This document shows positions 1 through 6,841 of a stretch of 64,000 nt of DNA, one piece after another; the first letter of the stretch is position 1; every line of letters starts with the position of its first letter. The notes beneath the pieces are model-generated. The model did no database searches. It was not told the origin of the DNA and saw nothing but the letters and a program-made list of their open reading frames with translations. Source of the stretch: Dyadobacter chenwenxiniae (GTDB lineage: Bacteria; Bacteroidota; Bacteroidia; Cytophagales; Spirosomataceae). The stretch spans positions 6,949,001-7,013,000 of the forward strand of contig NZ_CP094997.1 in the NCBI RefSeq assembly GCF_022869785.1. The letters are read 5' to 3'. The position numbers and the translations under genes are program-made.

Positions 1-1
1 T

Positions 2-136
2 TTTGCTTTGGACACGCCGGCATCTGACATTGAGCGGGAAGTTTTAGCCGACGAAACCGTTCAACGCTGGATGGAAGGTAAAGCTGCGAAGAAAGTGATC
101 GTTGTTCCGAAGCGGATCGTGAATGTTGTGATCTGA
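2..136 (+). CDS. leuS: Leucyl-tRNA synthetase, C-terminal end (partial)
   Basis: This is an open frame running in from the window edge for 44 codons to a TGA stop. The peptide ends in the pattern Glu-Gly-Lys ... Lys-Val-Ile-Val-Val-Pro ... Ile-Val-Asn-Val-Val. That is the usual ending of the C-terminal tRNA-binding domain of leucyl-tRNA synthetase, the enzyme that charges tRNA-Leu in the cytoplasm. Only the last few percent of the protein is visible, so the call rests on this ending alone. A strong terminator hairpin follows 24 bases downstream but is now interrupted by an insertion sequence. Confidence 0.72.
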   Translation, partial: FALDTPASDIEREVLADETVQRWMEGKAAKKVIVVPKRIVNVVI

Positions 137-176
137 CGCTGGTTTAAATATATCCATGCAAAAGGGCCGCTGTTGT

Positions 177-200
177 TGGACTGAACCCCAAAAGTTGGAC
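177..200 (+). repeat. IS terminal inverted repeat (transposase 3' side)
   Basis: Begins TGGACTGAACCCC and contains AAAAGTTGGAC. It pairs with the opposite end at 19 of 24 positions and resembles IS150-group ends. Confidence 0.85.
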
Positions 201-210
201 GAGTTAAGAT

Positions 211-1053
211 TTAACGATTAGTGTGATGAGCCCGGTATTGAGCCGGGCTCATTCCATTTAAATTAAGCCTGATCCTATCTTTGTTGTAATAGTGAATGTA
301 ATCTTTGATGTCTTTTTTGAGCTCATCAATGCTTTGATATTTGTTCAGGTAGAACAATTCCGATTTAATTGTTCCAAAAAAGTTTTCAATAATAGCGTTG
401 TCCAGGCAATTGCCTTTTCTGGACATACTTTGGGTAATGCCTTTTGATTTGAGCATTTTTTGATATTCACTCATTTGGTATTGCCATCCCTGATCCGAAT
501 GTAGCACCAGGCTTTCTGGCTTATTTATCTTTTTAAATGCGGTTTTGAGCATTTGTGTGACTTGTTTGAAATTAGCCGATTCAGATAGGCTATAACTGAT
601 GATTTCTCCATTAAAGAGATCAATAATAGGAGATAGAAAAAGTTTTTTGTCTTTCACCCTGAACTCAGAGACATCCGTTGCCCATTTCTGTGATGGCTTT
701 ATAGATTTAAAATCCCTGTTGAGGATGTTGGGCGCTACCTTGCCTGTCTGACCTTTGTAAGAGCGGTACTTTTTGGCGCGGACCAGCGATTTAAGGTCCA
801 TGGCCTTCATCAGCTTTAAGACCGTTTTATGGTTGATGTTGCTGCCCATCTTACGGATAGTCATTGTAATGCGACGGTAGCCGAACCTTCCCTTATGCCG
901 ATCATAAACTTGCCTGATCTGCCTTCGCGCGTCTTTATACTTGCTGTCGGCAGCGCTATTTTTAATATGGTAGTAGAAATTACTTCTGGGTATTTCAAAG
1001 AGGTCCAAAAGCAATTCAAGCGGGTATTTCTGCCTTAACCCATGGATTGTCAA
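211..1053 (-). CDS. IS3-family transposase OrfB (DDE integrase core)
   Basis: This 280-codon frame has an N-terminal HTH-21-like segment (about residues 40-100) and an rve integrase core. The catalytic triad is visible: D127 in WATDVSEF, D187 in LHSDQGWQY and E223 in DNAIIENFFG. The 35-residue D-to-E spacing is that of the IS3 family, and the length matches IS150 OrfB. The frame opens at TTG, overlaps the end of OrfA by 4 nt and lies in the -1 frame. It is probably expressed mainly as an OrfAB fusion by frameshifting at 1056-1062 (G AAA AAG on the minus strand). No interruption was seen. Confidence 0.95.
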   Translation of the reverse strand: MTIHGLRQKYPLELLLDLFEIPRSNFYYHIKNSAADSKYKDARRQIRQVYDRHKGRFGYRRITMTIRKMGSNINHKTVLKLMKAMDLKSLVRAKKYRSYKGQTGKVAPNILNRDFKSIKPSQKWATDVSEFRVKDKKLFLSPIIDLFNGEIISYSLSESANFKQVTQMLKTAFKKINKPESLVLHSDQGWQYQMSEYQKMLKSKGITQSMSRKGNCLDNAIIENFFGTIKSELFYLNKYQSIDELKKDIKDYIHYYNKDRIRLNLNGMSPAQYRAHHTNR

Positions 1054-1568
1054 CGCTTTTTCTTTTGCGCAGCTTCCTTCTCGCGGATTAAGGCATCCAG
1101 CTTTTTTAGCAAGTCATTCTCTGCCCTCAGGCGCAGGTTCTCGTTTTCGAGCTCCTCCAATCGGGTCAATGGACCGTATGTTTTAATGATCTTGGGTTTG
1201 TTTTTCATAGACCTGGGCCTGCCACGGGCCGTGATAAAACCATCTATACCAAACTGCTCATACTGCCTGATCCAGACATGTAAAGTACTCATGCTGGGTA
1301 TTTTAAATTTGAAGCAGCACTCATTCAAAGATAAGCCCTGGTTCTGATAAGCATGCACGACTTGTTGCTTAAATTCTTTTGTGTAATTGTGCCCGTATTG
1401 CGGCAAAAGGCTTGAACCCCCGCCTTGCTTATAATGTCCAATCCATTTTTGCACACTGGATTTAGCAATCTTAAAGCGTCTGGATAATTCATTGATACCA
1501 TCACCGGCTAGATAGGCTTTAACGACCTTTAGCCTGAAAGCTACACTGTGTTTTCTGTTTTTGCCCAT
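1050..1568 (-). CDS. IS3-family transposase OrfA (HTH DNA-binding)
   Basis: This 172-residue basic protein has two helix-turn-helix units (about residues 10-50 and 60-110) and an Arg-Pro-Arg linker. A C-terminal coiled-coil or leucine-zipper stretch follows (TRLEELENENLRLRAENDLL). The layout is that of IS150 OrfA, which recognises the IS ends and multimerises. It ends in Lys-Lys-Lys-Arg, where the A-rich run encoding these residues is a plausible -1 slippery site leading into OrfB. Confidence 0.95.
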   Translation of the reverse strand: MGKNRKHSVAFRLKVVKAYLAGDGINELSRRFKIAKSSVQKWIGHYKQGGGSSLLPQYGHNYTKEFKQQVVHAYQNQGLSLNECCFKFKIPSMSTLHVWIRQYEQFGIDGFITARGRPRSMKNKPKIIKTYGPLTRLEELENENLRLRAENDLLKKLDALIREKEAAQKKKR

Positions 1569-1587
1569 AAAAAAGCCCCCAAGAAGT

Positions 1588-1611
1588 GTCTAACTTTTTG
1601 GGGGCAGTGCA
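1588..1611 (-). repeat. IS terminal inverted repeat (transposase 5' side)
   Basis: Read on the minus strand it begins TGCACTGCCCCC and contains AAAAAGTTAGAC, matching the other terminus at 19 of 24 positions. Confidence 0.85.
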
Positions 1612-1683
1612 TGTTGAACAGCGGCCCTTTCTTTTATTTTTCTAGCTAATTTTTATTCTTTCATGGCTCATGTTGCTGGCTGA

Positions 1684-2064
1684 TTACCGAAGGCTGATCG
1701 CGCGTTGGGTAAATTGTTCGGCCACTTCAATTGTTTTGCTGTATCGTTCACCATTGCTGAAAATTTCAATTGTATAATTTCCTGCTGGTAATGTGTTGAT
1801 ATCTAGTATTTTTCTGATTTTATCGACTTTTCTGTTAAGCGTTTCGTGGTAAATGGCTTTGCCACTTTTATCGGTCAATGTCAGTATGGCATTGGAGTCA
1901 TTGTACTTATCTACACTTACAAACAGCTTGTGGCTTTTGCTTACAAAAATACCGGTCCCAAAACCGACCACTTTTTTATTTTCTTTTTCGTCGGCAAATG
2001 TGTTAAAAGCGAAAGAAGCAACGAAGGCAATTACTAATGCGAAGGTTCTGATTGAAGTTTTCAT
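1684..2064 (-). CDS. Small secreted protein with T9SS-C-terminus-like fold
   Basis: The 126-residue protein has a clear Sec signal peptide (MKTSIRTFALVIAFVASFAFNTFA, cleavage near residue 24). The rest looks like one beta-sandwich domain. The segment LPAGNYTIEIFSNGERYSKTIEV resembles the 'L-x-x-G-x-Y' pattern of Bacteroidota extracellular sorting-domain-like modules and DUF3244-type proteins. No catalytic motif was recognised. It is probably periplasmic or surface-associated and its function is unknown. It is transcribed alone; a candidate -7 box with a palindrome lies at 2113-2153. Confidence 0.7.
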   Translation of the reverse strand: MKTSIRTFALVIAFVASFAFNTFADEKENKKVVGFGTGIFVSKSHKLFVSVDKYNDSNAILTLTDKSGKAIYHETLNRKVDKIRKILDINTLPAGNYTIEIFSNGERYSKTIEVAEQFTQRAISLR

Positions 2065-2112
2065 GGCTAACAGTTATTTAAGGTTCTGATCTTTTGTTCC
2101 GTTTGGACATGA

Positions 2113-2153
2113 CAAACATAATGCGATGGCAGGTACTATGTATAGCATAGTAC
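2113..2153 (-). promoter_or_regulatory. Candidate promoter -7 box with upstream operator palindrome
   Basis: On the minus strand 2120-2113 reads TATGTTTG, a perfect Bacteroidota -7 box (TAnnTTTG), 49 bp upstream of the ATG at 2064. A perfect 8-bp inverted repeat with a 5-nt spacer (GTACTATG-TATAG-CATAGTAC, 2133-2153) lies where the -33 box would be, and no good TTTG -33 element is visible. This could be a regulator-dependent promoter. The motif match is direct; the function is inferred. Confidence 0.4.
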
Positions 2154-2219
2154 ATGAGTGGTTGAATAGTAAAATGAGTGGTAGAATGGTGCTTAAATAA
2201 ATAACTTGGATAAGCTGAG

Positions 2220-2486
2220 TTAGGGAAAAACATTATAAATGTCCTTGCGATGTGCTATTCTGGCTAGCTCCACGATGTCATTTTCAACAAAAATCCCAAC
2301 ACGGTAATCACCGATACGGATTCTGTAAGCGTTTGAAAAGCCTTTCAATTTCTTCGTATGGGGAATGTCTTTCAGTGAGTCCGCATCTTCGAGAGATTTG
2401 ATGAGTTCGGTGAGTGCGAGCTTGATAGCGGGCTTTTTAAGGTTGTCCAGATCTTTGGAAAACTTCCTTAGGAATTCAACTTTCAA
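2220..2486 (-). CDS. RelE/ParE-family toxin
   Basis: An 88-residue protein of typical RelE-superfamily size. The pattern KVEFLRKFSKDLDNL ... KKLKGFSNAYRIRIGDYRVGIFVENDIVELARIAHRKDIY has the helix-helix-sheet order and the conserved 'Y-R-I-R-I-G-D-Y-R' strand of RelE mRNA interferases. The final 'H-R-K-D-I-Y' matches the usual C-terminal catalytic region. It overlaps its antitoxin by 11 nt and is presumably translationally coupled to it. The toxin would cleave ribosome-bound mRNA when free of antitoxin. Confidence 0.88.
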   Translation of the reverse strand: MKVEFLRKFSKDLDNLKKPAIKLALTELIKSLEDADSLKDIPHTKKLKGFSNAYRIRIGDYRVGIFVENDIVELARIAHRKDIYNVFP

Positions 2487-2682
2487 TGATTTTCAGTTTC
2501 TGCATAATTTCTTCACGCGAAACCTTTTGACTGCGGTCAGTTTCGCGCATCAGCATTGTGAGACCAGCATCTTCTAATTGTTCTTCGGAGAGAATCTTTG
2601 AAGTGATATTTGACTTTTCAAGAAAGTCGGAGAGGAGCTTCAACTCTTCGCTGTTCCGTGGATTGATGAGAATAGATTCCAT
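2476..2682 (-). CDS. Antitoxin of the RelE-type pair
   Basis: This 68-residue acidic protein lies directly upstream of the RelE-like gene and overlaps it by 11 nt. No firm DNA-binding fold was recognised. The segment ISEE/LSEEQLEDAGLTMLMRETDRSQKVSREEIMQKL resembles the short, partly disordered antitoxins found with Bacteroidota RelE toxins. The role is assigned from size, charge, order and overlap. Confidence 0.72.
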   Translation of the reverse strand: MESILINPRNSEELKLLSDFLEKSNITSKILSEEQLEDAGLTMLMRETDRSQKVSREEIMQKLKIIES

Positions 2683-2798
2683 GCCTTTTTTTATTCTAAA
2701 ATAATAAGAAACTTGTCATATAGCAAGGGAGCAATTTTTCACAGGCTGCTTTGAGCAGGCAATCGGTTTTAAAGCTCAATTCAAACAGCGATCTTTTG

Positions 2799-2806
2799 TA
2801 CTTTTG
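2799..2806 (+). promoter_or_regulatory. -7 promoter box of the lysozyme gene
   Basis: TACTTTTG is a perfect TAnnTTTG match. It ends 6 bases before the ATG at 2813, so transcription would start within a few bases of the start codon, giving a nearly leaderless mRNA. It also overlaps a possible TTG start at 2804, which favours ATG 2813. No strong -33 box is visible. Confidence 0.45.
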
Positions 2807-2812
2807 CGCGGT

Positions 2813-3613
2813 ATGGCAAAAAGGAAAGTTCGGGCTTCGGCGGCCAAAGCAAAGTATTTGAAACCATTACCGGCAAAGGGCTGGGCGATCATTGCCGGGG
2901 TGATTTTGTTTATCGGTGCGCTGATCTGGTGGAGTGATAAGAAGGATGTAAATAAATGGGAGTTCATCGCCAAGTTCGGCATCAAGCTGCCGCTTCGCTA
3001 CGCCATTCACGGTATTGACGTCTCACACCACAATGCAAAAATCAATTGGGACAAACTGAAAAAAACGCGTTCCGAGAACATTGGGATAGATTTCGTCTAC
3101 ATAAAGGCCACAGAAGGCGCAACGCATTTAGACCGACAATTCAAGCGGAACTGGACCGAAGCGAAGCGGGTCGGGATGCGCCGGGGCGCTTATCACTTTT
3201 ATAATCCAAGGGTAATGTCAGACAGGCAGGTCCGGAATTTCATCGGGCAAGTGCGGATGGAGCCGGGCGATCTGCCGCCTGTTCTCGACCTCGAAACACA
3301 CGCCAACAAGCCGGACGACATCATTATAAAAGGCGTTAAAAACTGGCTGGAACAAATTGAAGCACATTACGGCGTGAAACCGATCATTTACGTCAACGAA
3401 TATTTTTACAAAAAATACATTGCCGGAAATTTTGATGAATATCCCCTCTGGCTAGCCGGTTATTCCCGCACGCACCTGGACGACCTGGCATCCGACGCGC
3501 ACGTGCTCTTCTGGCAACACAGCGAAAAAGGCTGGGCGGATGGGATCAGAGGGTTTGTGGACTATAATGTGTTTTTGCACGAACCGGAAGACTGGCAGAA
3601 CTTGGCAAACTAG
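2813..3613 (+). CDS. GH25 family lysozyme, membrane-anchored
   Basis: The 266-residue protein has a basic N-terminus (KRKVRASAAKAK) and one transmembrane helix at about residues 25-45 (GWAIIAGVILFIGALIWW). A GH25 N-acetylmuramidase domain follows. Family motifs are clear: GIDVSHHN with the catalytic-site Asp, YIKATEGATHLD with Glu, and LPPVLDLETH with the acidic pair. The enzyme should cleave the beta-1,4 bond in peptidoglycan from the periplasmic side of the inner membrane. ATG 2813 was chosen over an upstream TTG at 2804 because of the promoter box there. It stands alone on the plus strand. Confidence 0.93.
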   Translation: MAKRKVRASAAKAKYLKPLPAKGWAIIAGVILFIGALIWWSDKKDVNKWEFIAKFGIKLPLRYAIHGIDVSHHNAKINWDKLKKTRSENIGIDFVYIKATEGATHLDRQFKRNWTEAKRVGMRRGAYHFYNPRVMSDRQVRNFIGQVRMEPGDLPPVLDLETHANKPDDIIIKGVKNWLEQIEAHYGVKPIIYVNEYFYKKYIAGNFDEYPLWLAGYSRTHLDDLASDAHVLFWQHSEKGWADGIRGFVDYNVFLHEPEDWQNLAN

Positions 3614-3687
3614 CACCTTGTCAGCCTGAGCGGAGTCGAAGGCACGCTACTCCTGGGTAACGTGCCTTCGACTCCGCTGACAAGGTG
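3614..3687. repeat. Palindromic intergenic repeat (GCGGAGTCGAAGG class)
   Basis: Arms 3614-3646 and 3661-3687 pair over 27 positions, apart from a 6-nt CCTGAG bulge in the left arm. The core is CGGAGTCGAAGGCACG. A related inverted repeat lies at 6723-6840. It is between convergent genes and may terminate both. Confidence 0.8.
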
Positions 3688-3735
3688 AGTAGGCGCTCAG
3701 GCCGACAAGTCGCGTGGGCGCTTGAACTGACAAGC

Positions 3736-4809
3736 TTACAACAGCGGCTCCTGCTGACTTAAACAGTGGAAGCTTCCCTGTCCCCAAATGATCTCTGTTG
3801 CTTCCAGCGGGATGATCCTTCTGTCCGGAAACGCTTTTTCAAGAATGTCAATGGCAACCTGGTCATTGGGGTTTTTGAAAACAGGCACAATAACACCAGC
3901 ATTACAAATCAAAAAATTCGCATACGAACCCGGCGTGCGGAAATCGTCGATGATGACGGCTTTGGGCATTGGGATTTCGATGATATTGAGCTGCTTACCA
4001 TTAACCAGACGCATGCCTTTCAGCATTTGCAGATTGGTTTTCAATATTTCAAAATTCTCATCATTCGGATCGTGCTCGACACAGGCAATAACCGTGTCTT
4101 CATTGATAAAACGCGTGGTGTCGTCAATGTGGCCATCTGTATCGTCGCCGACAATGCCGCCTTCAACCCAGAGAATTTGCTCGATTCCGTAATATTGGCA
4201 GAGGATCGCTTCGATCTGGCCTTGGTTTAAATGCGGGTTCCGGTTTGGGTTTAGCAGGCAAGACTTGCTGGTTAGCAGGCTTCCGGCTCCGTTGAATTCC
4301 ACCGCGCCGCCTTCGATAATGATCCCGGGGTTGAATACAGGCAGGTTCAAATAATTGGCAATGGCTTCCGGTGTCCGGTTATCATCGTCGTAGGGTGGAT
4401 ATTTGCCTCCCCATGCATTATGTCCCCAGTTTACGATTGCTTTTTCTTTTGTTTTTTCATTAATAACAAAAGAAGGCCCGTGATCCCTGCACCAGGCATC
4501 ATTAGTTGGCTTAACTACAAATTCAATCCTGGCAAGGTCAACGCCTGTGCGATCGAGTTCATTTGTAATAAATTCTTTAAGGTTGGTATCATTGGCAATG
4601 ATCCCGACATTTTCGCCCTGGCTGATGGCCTTGATGAAAGCAAGATATTGCGGACGCATCTTAGCAAGCCTTTCGTCCTGCCAGGAAGCCTCGTTATGCG
4701 GAAATGTAAGCCAGGTGGCGCGGTGAGGAAACCATTCGGCTGGAAACGTAAAACCGAGTTCCCCCGGCGTCAATGAAGTGTTTATATCAGGCACAATTGA
4801 AAAAGTCAT
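3736..4809 (-). CDS. aguA: Agmatine deiminase (agmatine iminohydrolase)
   Basis: A 357-residue protein of the guanidine-modifying peptidyl-arginine deiminase (PAD) superfamily. Family blocks are visible: GFTFPAEWFPHRATWLTFPH at the N-terminus, WCRDHGPSFV, EGGAVEFNGAGSLLTSKSCLLNPNRNP, WVEGGIVGDDTDGHIDDTTRF and the catalytic cysteine region YANFLICNAGVIVP. It converts agmatine to N-carbamoylputrescine and ammonia. ATG 4809 gives the usual family start; the frame stays open 22 codons further upstream with atypical sequence. N-carbamoylputrescine amidase, the next enzyme, is at 14111-15019 on the same strand. Confidence 0.93.
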   Translation of the reverse strand: MTFSIVPDINTSLTPGELGFTFPAEWFPHRATWLTFPHNEASWQDERLAKMRPQYLAFIKAISQGENVGIIANDTNLKEFITNELDRTGVDLARIEFVVKPTNDAWCRDHGPSFVINEKTKEKAIVNWGHNAWGGKYPPYDDDNRTPEAIANYLNLPVFNPGIIIEGGAVEFNGAGSLLTSKSCLLNPNRNPHLNQGQIEAILCQYYGIEQILWVEGGIVGDDTDGHIDDTTRFINEDTVIACVEHDPNDENFEILKTNLQMLKGMRLVNGKQLNIIEIPMPKAVIIDDFRTPGSYANFLICNAGVIVPVFKNPNDQVAIDILEKAFPDRRIIPLEATEIIWGQGSFHCLSQQEPLL

Positions 4810-4873
4810 ATGAGGGTGCAAAGGTCGGAAAGGTTTTGCTGACTGGCAATTGCAAAATGATAATGTATAAGAC

Positions 4874-4904
4874 AAAAAAACGGGATGCAGTTGCCTACAT
4901 CCCG
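4874..4904 (-). terminator. Rho-independent terminator after the Hint-domain gene
   Basis: CGGGATG (4881-4887) pairs with CATCCCG (4898-4904). On the minus strand the stem is followed by a run of seven T (4880-4874). It lies just past the stop of the minus-strand gene ending at 4930. Confidence 0.85.
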
Positions 4905-4929
4905 TGGGGGAAAGTTGAGTAAATCAATT

Positions 4930-5517
4930 TTACTGGGCAACCATCACATTGTCTACCAGATACGTGCCGTCTTCCGTTTCGAGGTTGTAGGCCTTTGAAA
5001 CAAACCTGGCATTTTCTTTAACCGCGCCCACCTTCCAGGACGAAACAATGCCGGTTGAAGGCTCGTAATGATACAGGATGTCATTTTTGCTCAGCTTTTT
5101 CAAGCGTTTTTTGCCTCTGTTGGTCTGCACGCGGTGGTTAGGCGTGGCTTCCAGCAGGAGGGCGGGGATCATTTTTGGGTCGTAATTGGCGATTCCGTCG
5201 ACGGGACGAAGATAAATAGCAGTGAGTGAAAAGTCAGGTTTGTTATACACATCAATTTGTTTCACCTGCGTAGCCATACTTTTTCCACCCTTGCAGGTTT
5301 TTACATGTTCGCCCACCTTTATATCCGCAATCGATTTCACACTTCCGTCAGCCATTGTAACGGGAGCGTTATCCGAAAAATAACGATGTCTTTTCGTCTT
5401 CCTGGATACTTTGATGGTGACTTCTGATTTGACATTGTCGGTGGCTGGAAAATCGGTTTGGGCGATCAGATTGAATGAAAAAAGGGCTAGGACAGACGTT
5501 ATTGCGAACTTGTGCAT
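4930..5517 (-). CDS. Secreted stand-alone Hint-domain protein, nucleophile apparently lost
   Basis: The 195-residue protein has a signal peptide (MHKFAITSVLALFSFNLIAQ). A Hint (hedgehog/intein) fold follows: PVTMADGSVKSIADIKVGEHV as the first block, the TxxH motif intact as T125-P-N-H128, and the C-terminal block YNLETEDGTYLVDNVMVAQ. Hint domains normally start with Cys (or Ser/Thr) as the splicing or cleavage nucleophile. In my alignment the equivalent residue is Y46. There is no flanking extein or secreted partner domain. The protein lies 22 nt downstream of the AEC transporter gene. It may be an inactive, structural Hint module; its function is unknown. Confidence 0.7.
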   Translation of the reverse strand: MHKFAITSVLALFSFNLIAQTDFPATDNVKSEVTIKVSRKTKRHRYFSDNAPVTMADGSVKSIADIKVGEHVKTCKGGKSMATQVKQIDVYNKPDFSLTAIYLRPVDGIANYDPKMIPALLLEATPNHRVQTNRGKKRLKKLSKNDILYHYEPSTGIVSSWKVGAVKENARFVSKAYNLETEDGTYLVDNVMVAQ

Positions 5518-5539
5518 AAAATTGTATTTCGGTTGGAAG

Positions 5540-6634
5540 TCAGGCTTTTGACATTTTTACAAACACCTTACTTAAAGCGTTTGGTAATGCGCCAAGGACT
5601 ATAAATATCATCCCGCTCGTAAGCAGCGTAGAGGTATGCGCGAAAAATGAGCCGGATGAAAGAATGGCGAGGATCAGGATTGTGGAAAATGGCAATGAGA
5701 ATGCCAGTAGCAACACAGCCAGTTCCAGGTCAAATGTTCTCTTTTCCTTCGGCAAACCTTTGGCGTCTTCTCTTAAATTAAATGCTGAAATGTGGGCCAA
5801 TGGCCAGAAGCTAGCGGCACTCAATGGAATCACAATCGCCAGCAAAATCATGGAAAGGTCCGTAATATGCAGCACGTAAATCATTCCGGCACTGATGATC
5901 ATCGTAATGCCGGCGCGAAAAAATAAGATACTTGCGACAATGCGTTTCTTGCCTTCTTTAAGCTGCACGGCCAGTCCGATGAAGAGCAGAACCAAAGGCG
6001 TCATCATAGCGCTGGTTTTGTCGAAAATTTCGGTTACCACAAATGGCAATGAGCTGTAATTGATGCCCAGGCTCAACAGGATGATTGCGAGGAAAATAAG
6101 CAGGTTGATAGGCTCCTGAAACATGCTGGCAAACAAGCTTTTCAGTTTCCCCCCCATTTTAGTTTCCTTGTCATCGCTGTTTTTCAGGAACATGTTCATC
6201 GCAAGAATGTACAGCGAAATGAGCACAAAAAACTTGTTACCCACATCCGCCAGGGCCGCAATAGCAAGGCTTTTTTCACCCAGAAATTCTGCAATAAACG
6301 GGAAGCACGACAAACCGGGAGCAAGCGATGGAATAAGCATCATCATAGTCCTGCCAGTAGGGCTGTTTTTTTCAATACCAAATAATGAGAATGCAAGCGG
6401 CGCGGAAAAGAACATTAAGAAGTTGAAAACCAGTGTCACCAACGGAATGATGATCATGGACGAATCAATCTCAATCTTCATTAATGAAATAAAGATCGTA
6501 GAAGGCAATGCAACGGACAAAATGATTTCCTTAATCCCGTTCGTCTGGTCTTTATTCTTGAACTTCGATTTGAGTAGGAGCCCCAAACCGATTAATAATA
6601 AGAGTGTTATGGTCTTTTGCAATGCATCACTCAT
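5540..6634 (-). CDS. AEC-family (auxin efflux carrier-like) transporter
   Basis: A 364-residue integral membrane protein with about ten hydrophobic helices. The early segment IKEIILSVALPSTIFISLMKIEID matches the AEC/BART pattern, in which 'LP' is followed by a short helix break. A second half repeats the layout after a polar loop near residue 170 (NSDDKETKMGGK). AEC proteins export or exchange organic acids and related small molecules; the substrate here cannot be told. ATG 6634 was chosen over a TTG two codons upstream. It probably forms one transcript with the Hint-domain gene. Confidence 0.72.
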   Translation of the reverse strand: MSDALQKTITLLLLIGLGLLLKSKFKNKDQTNGIKEIILSVALPSTIFISLMKIEIDSSMIIIPLVTLVFNFLMFFSAPLAFSLFGIEKNSPTGRTMMMLIPSLAPGLSCFPFIAEFLGEKSLAIAALADVGNKFFVLISLYILAMNMFLKNSDDKETKMGGKLKSLFASMFQEPINLLIFLAIILLSLGINYSSLPFVVTEIFDKTSAMMTPLVLLFIGLAVQLKEGKKRIVASILFFRAGITMIISAGMIYVLHITDLSMILLAIVIPLSAASFWPLAHISAFNLREDAKGLPKEKRTFDLELAVLLLAFSLPFSTILILAILSSGSFFAHTSTLLTSGMIFIVLGALPNALSKVFVKMSKA

Positions 6635-6722
6635 GATCAAAAGGGATTTGAATGGTCAATGGGATTTAAAGATTTAAGAGGGTAGGTGGGGTCGTTGGTG
6701 TTTTATAGGAGTGAAAATGTTC

Positions 6723-6840
6723 ATAGTGCAATCACTTCGACTCCGCTCAGTGTGACAAGCTATCTCCGATCAGGCTGACAGTGCTTATGACACTGATAAC
6801 AGCTTTGTCACGCTGAGCGGAGTCGAAGTGATTGCACTAT
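6723..6840. repeat. Long inverted repeat (CTTCGACTCCGCTCAG class)
   Basis: Arms of about 39 bp (6723-6761 and 6801-6840) pair with one mismatch and one indel around a 39-nt loop. The core CACTTCGACTCCGCTCAG also occurs in variant form at 3614-3687. It lies between the minus-strand aminotransferase stop (6842) and the AEC gene start, and is a likely terminator or a mobile palindromic repeat. Confidence 0.85.
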
Positions 6841-6841
6841 G

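Larger units (their letters stand above)
177..1611 (-). mobile_element. IS3-family insertion sequence, IS150 group
   Basis: The 1435-bp element carries two overlapping reading frames on the minus strand with IS150-like lengths (172 and 280 codons). Its ends at 177-200 and 1588-1611 match as inverted repeats at 19 of 24 positions, with the TG...CA termini expected for IS3. The bases TGT at 174-176 and 1612-1614 form a 3-bp target duplication. Both frames, the termini and the duplication are intact, so the copy looks recent and possibly active. It sits in the loop of the leuS terminator and reads toward leuS. Confidence 0.92.
161..1630. terminator. leuS terminator hairpin, split by an IS
   Basis: Positions 161-174 (AAAGGGCCGCTGTT) and 1617-1630 (AACAGCGGCCCTTT) are exact reverse complements, and the second arm is followed by a T-rich tract. 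Removing the element at 177-1611 and one copy of its 3-bp duplication restores a 14-bp stem with a GTTG tetraloop. The arms are now about 1.44 kb apart, so the hairpin is unlikely to form efficiently. Pairing is seen directly; its terminator role for leuS is inferred. Confidence 0.8.

Noticed and set aside
829..1347. Plus-strand open frames opposite the IS transposase genes
   Set aside because: They are antisense shadows of orfA and orfB with no family resemblance.
4810..4875. Upstream extension of agmatine deiminase
   Set aside because: The extra 22 residues do not resemble the family N-terminus; ATG 4809 gives the expected length.
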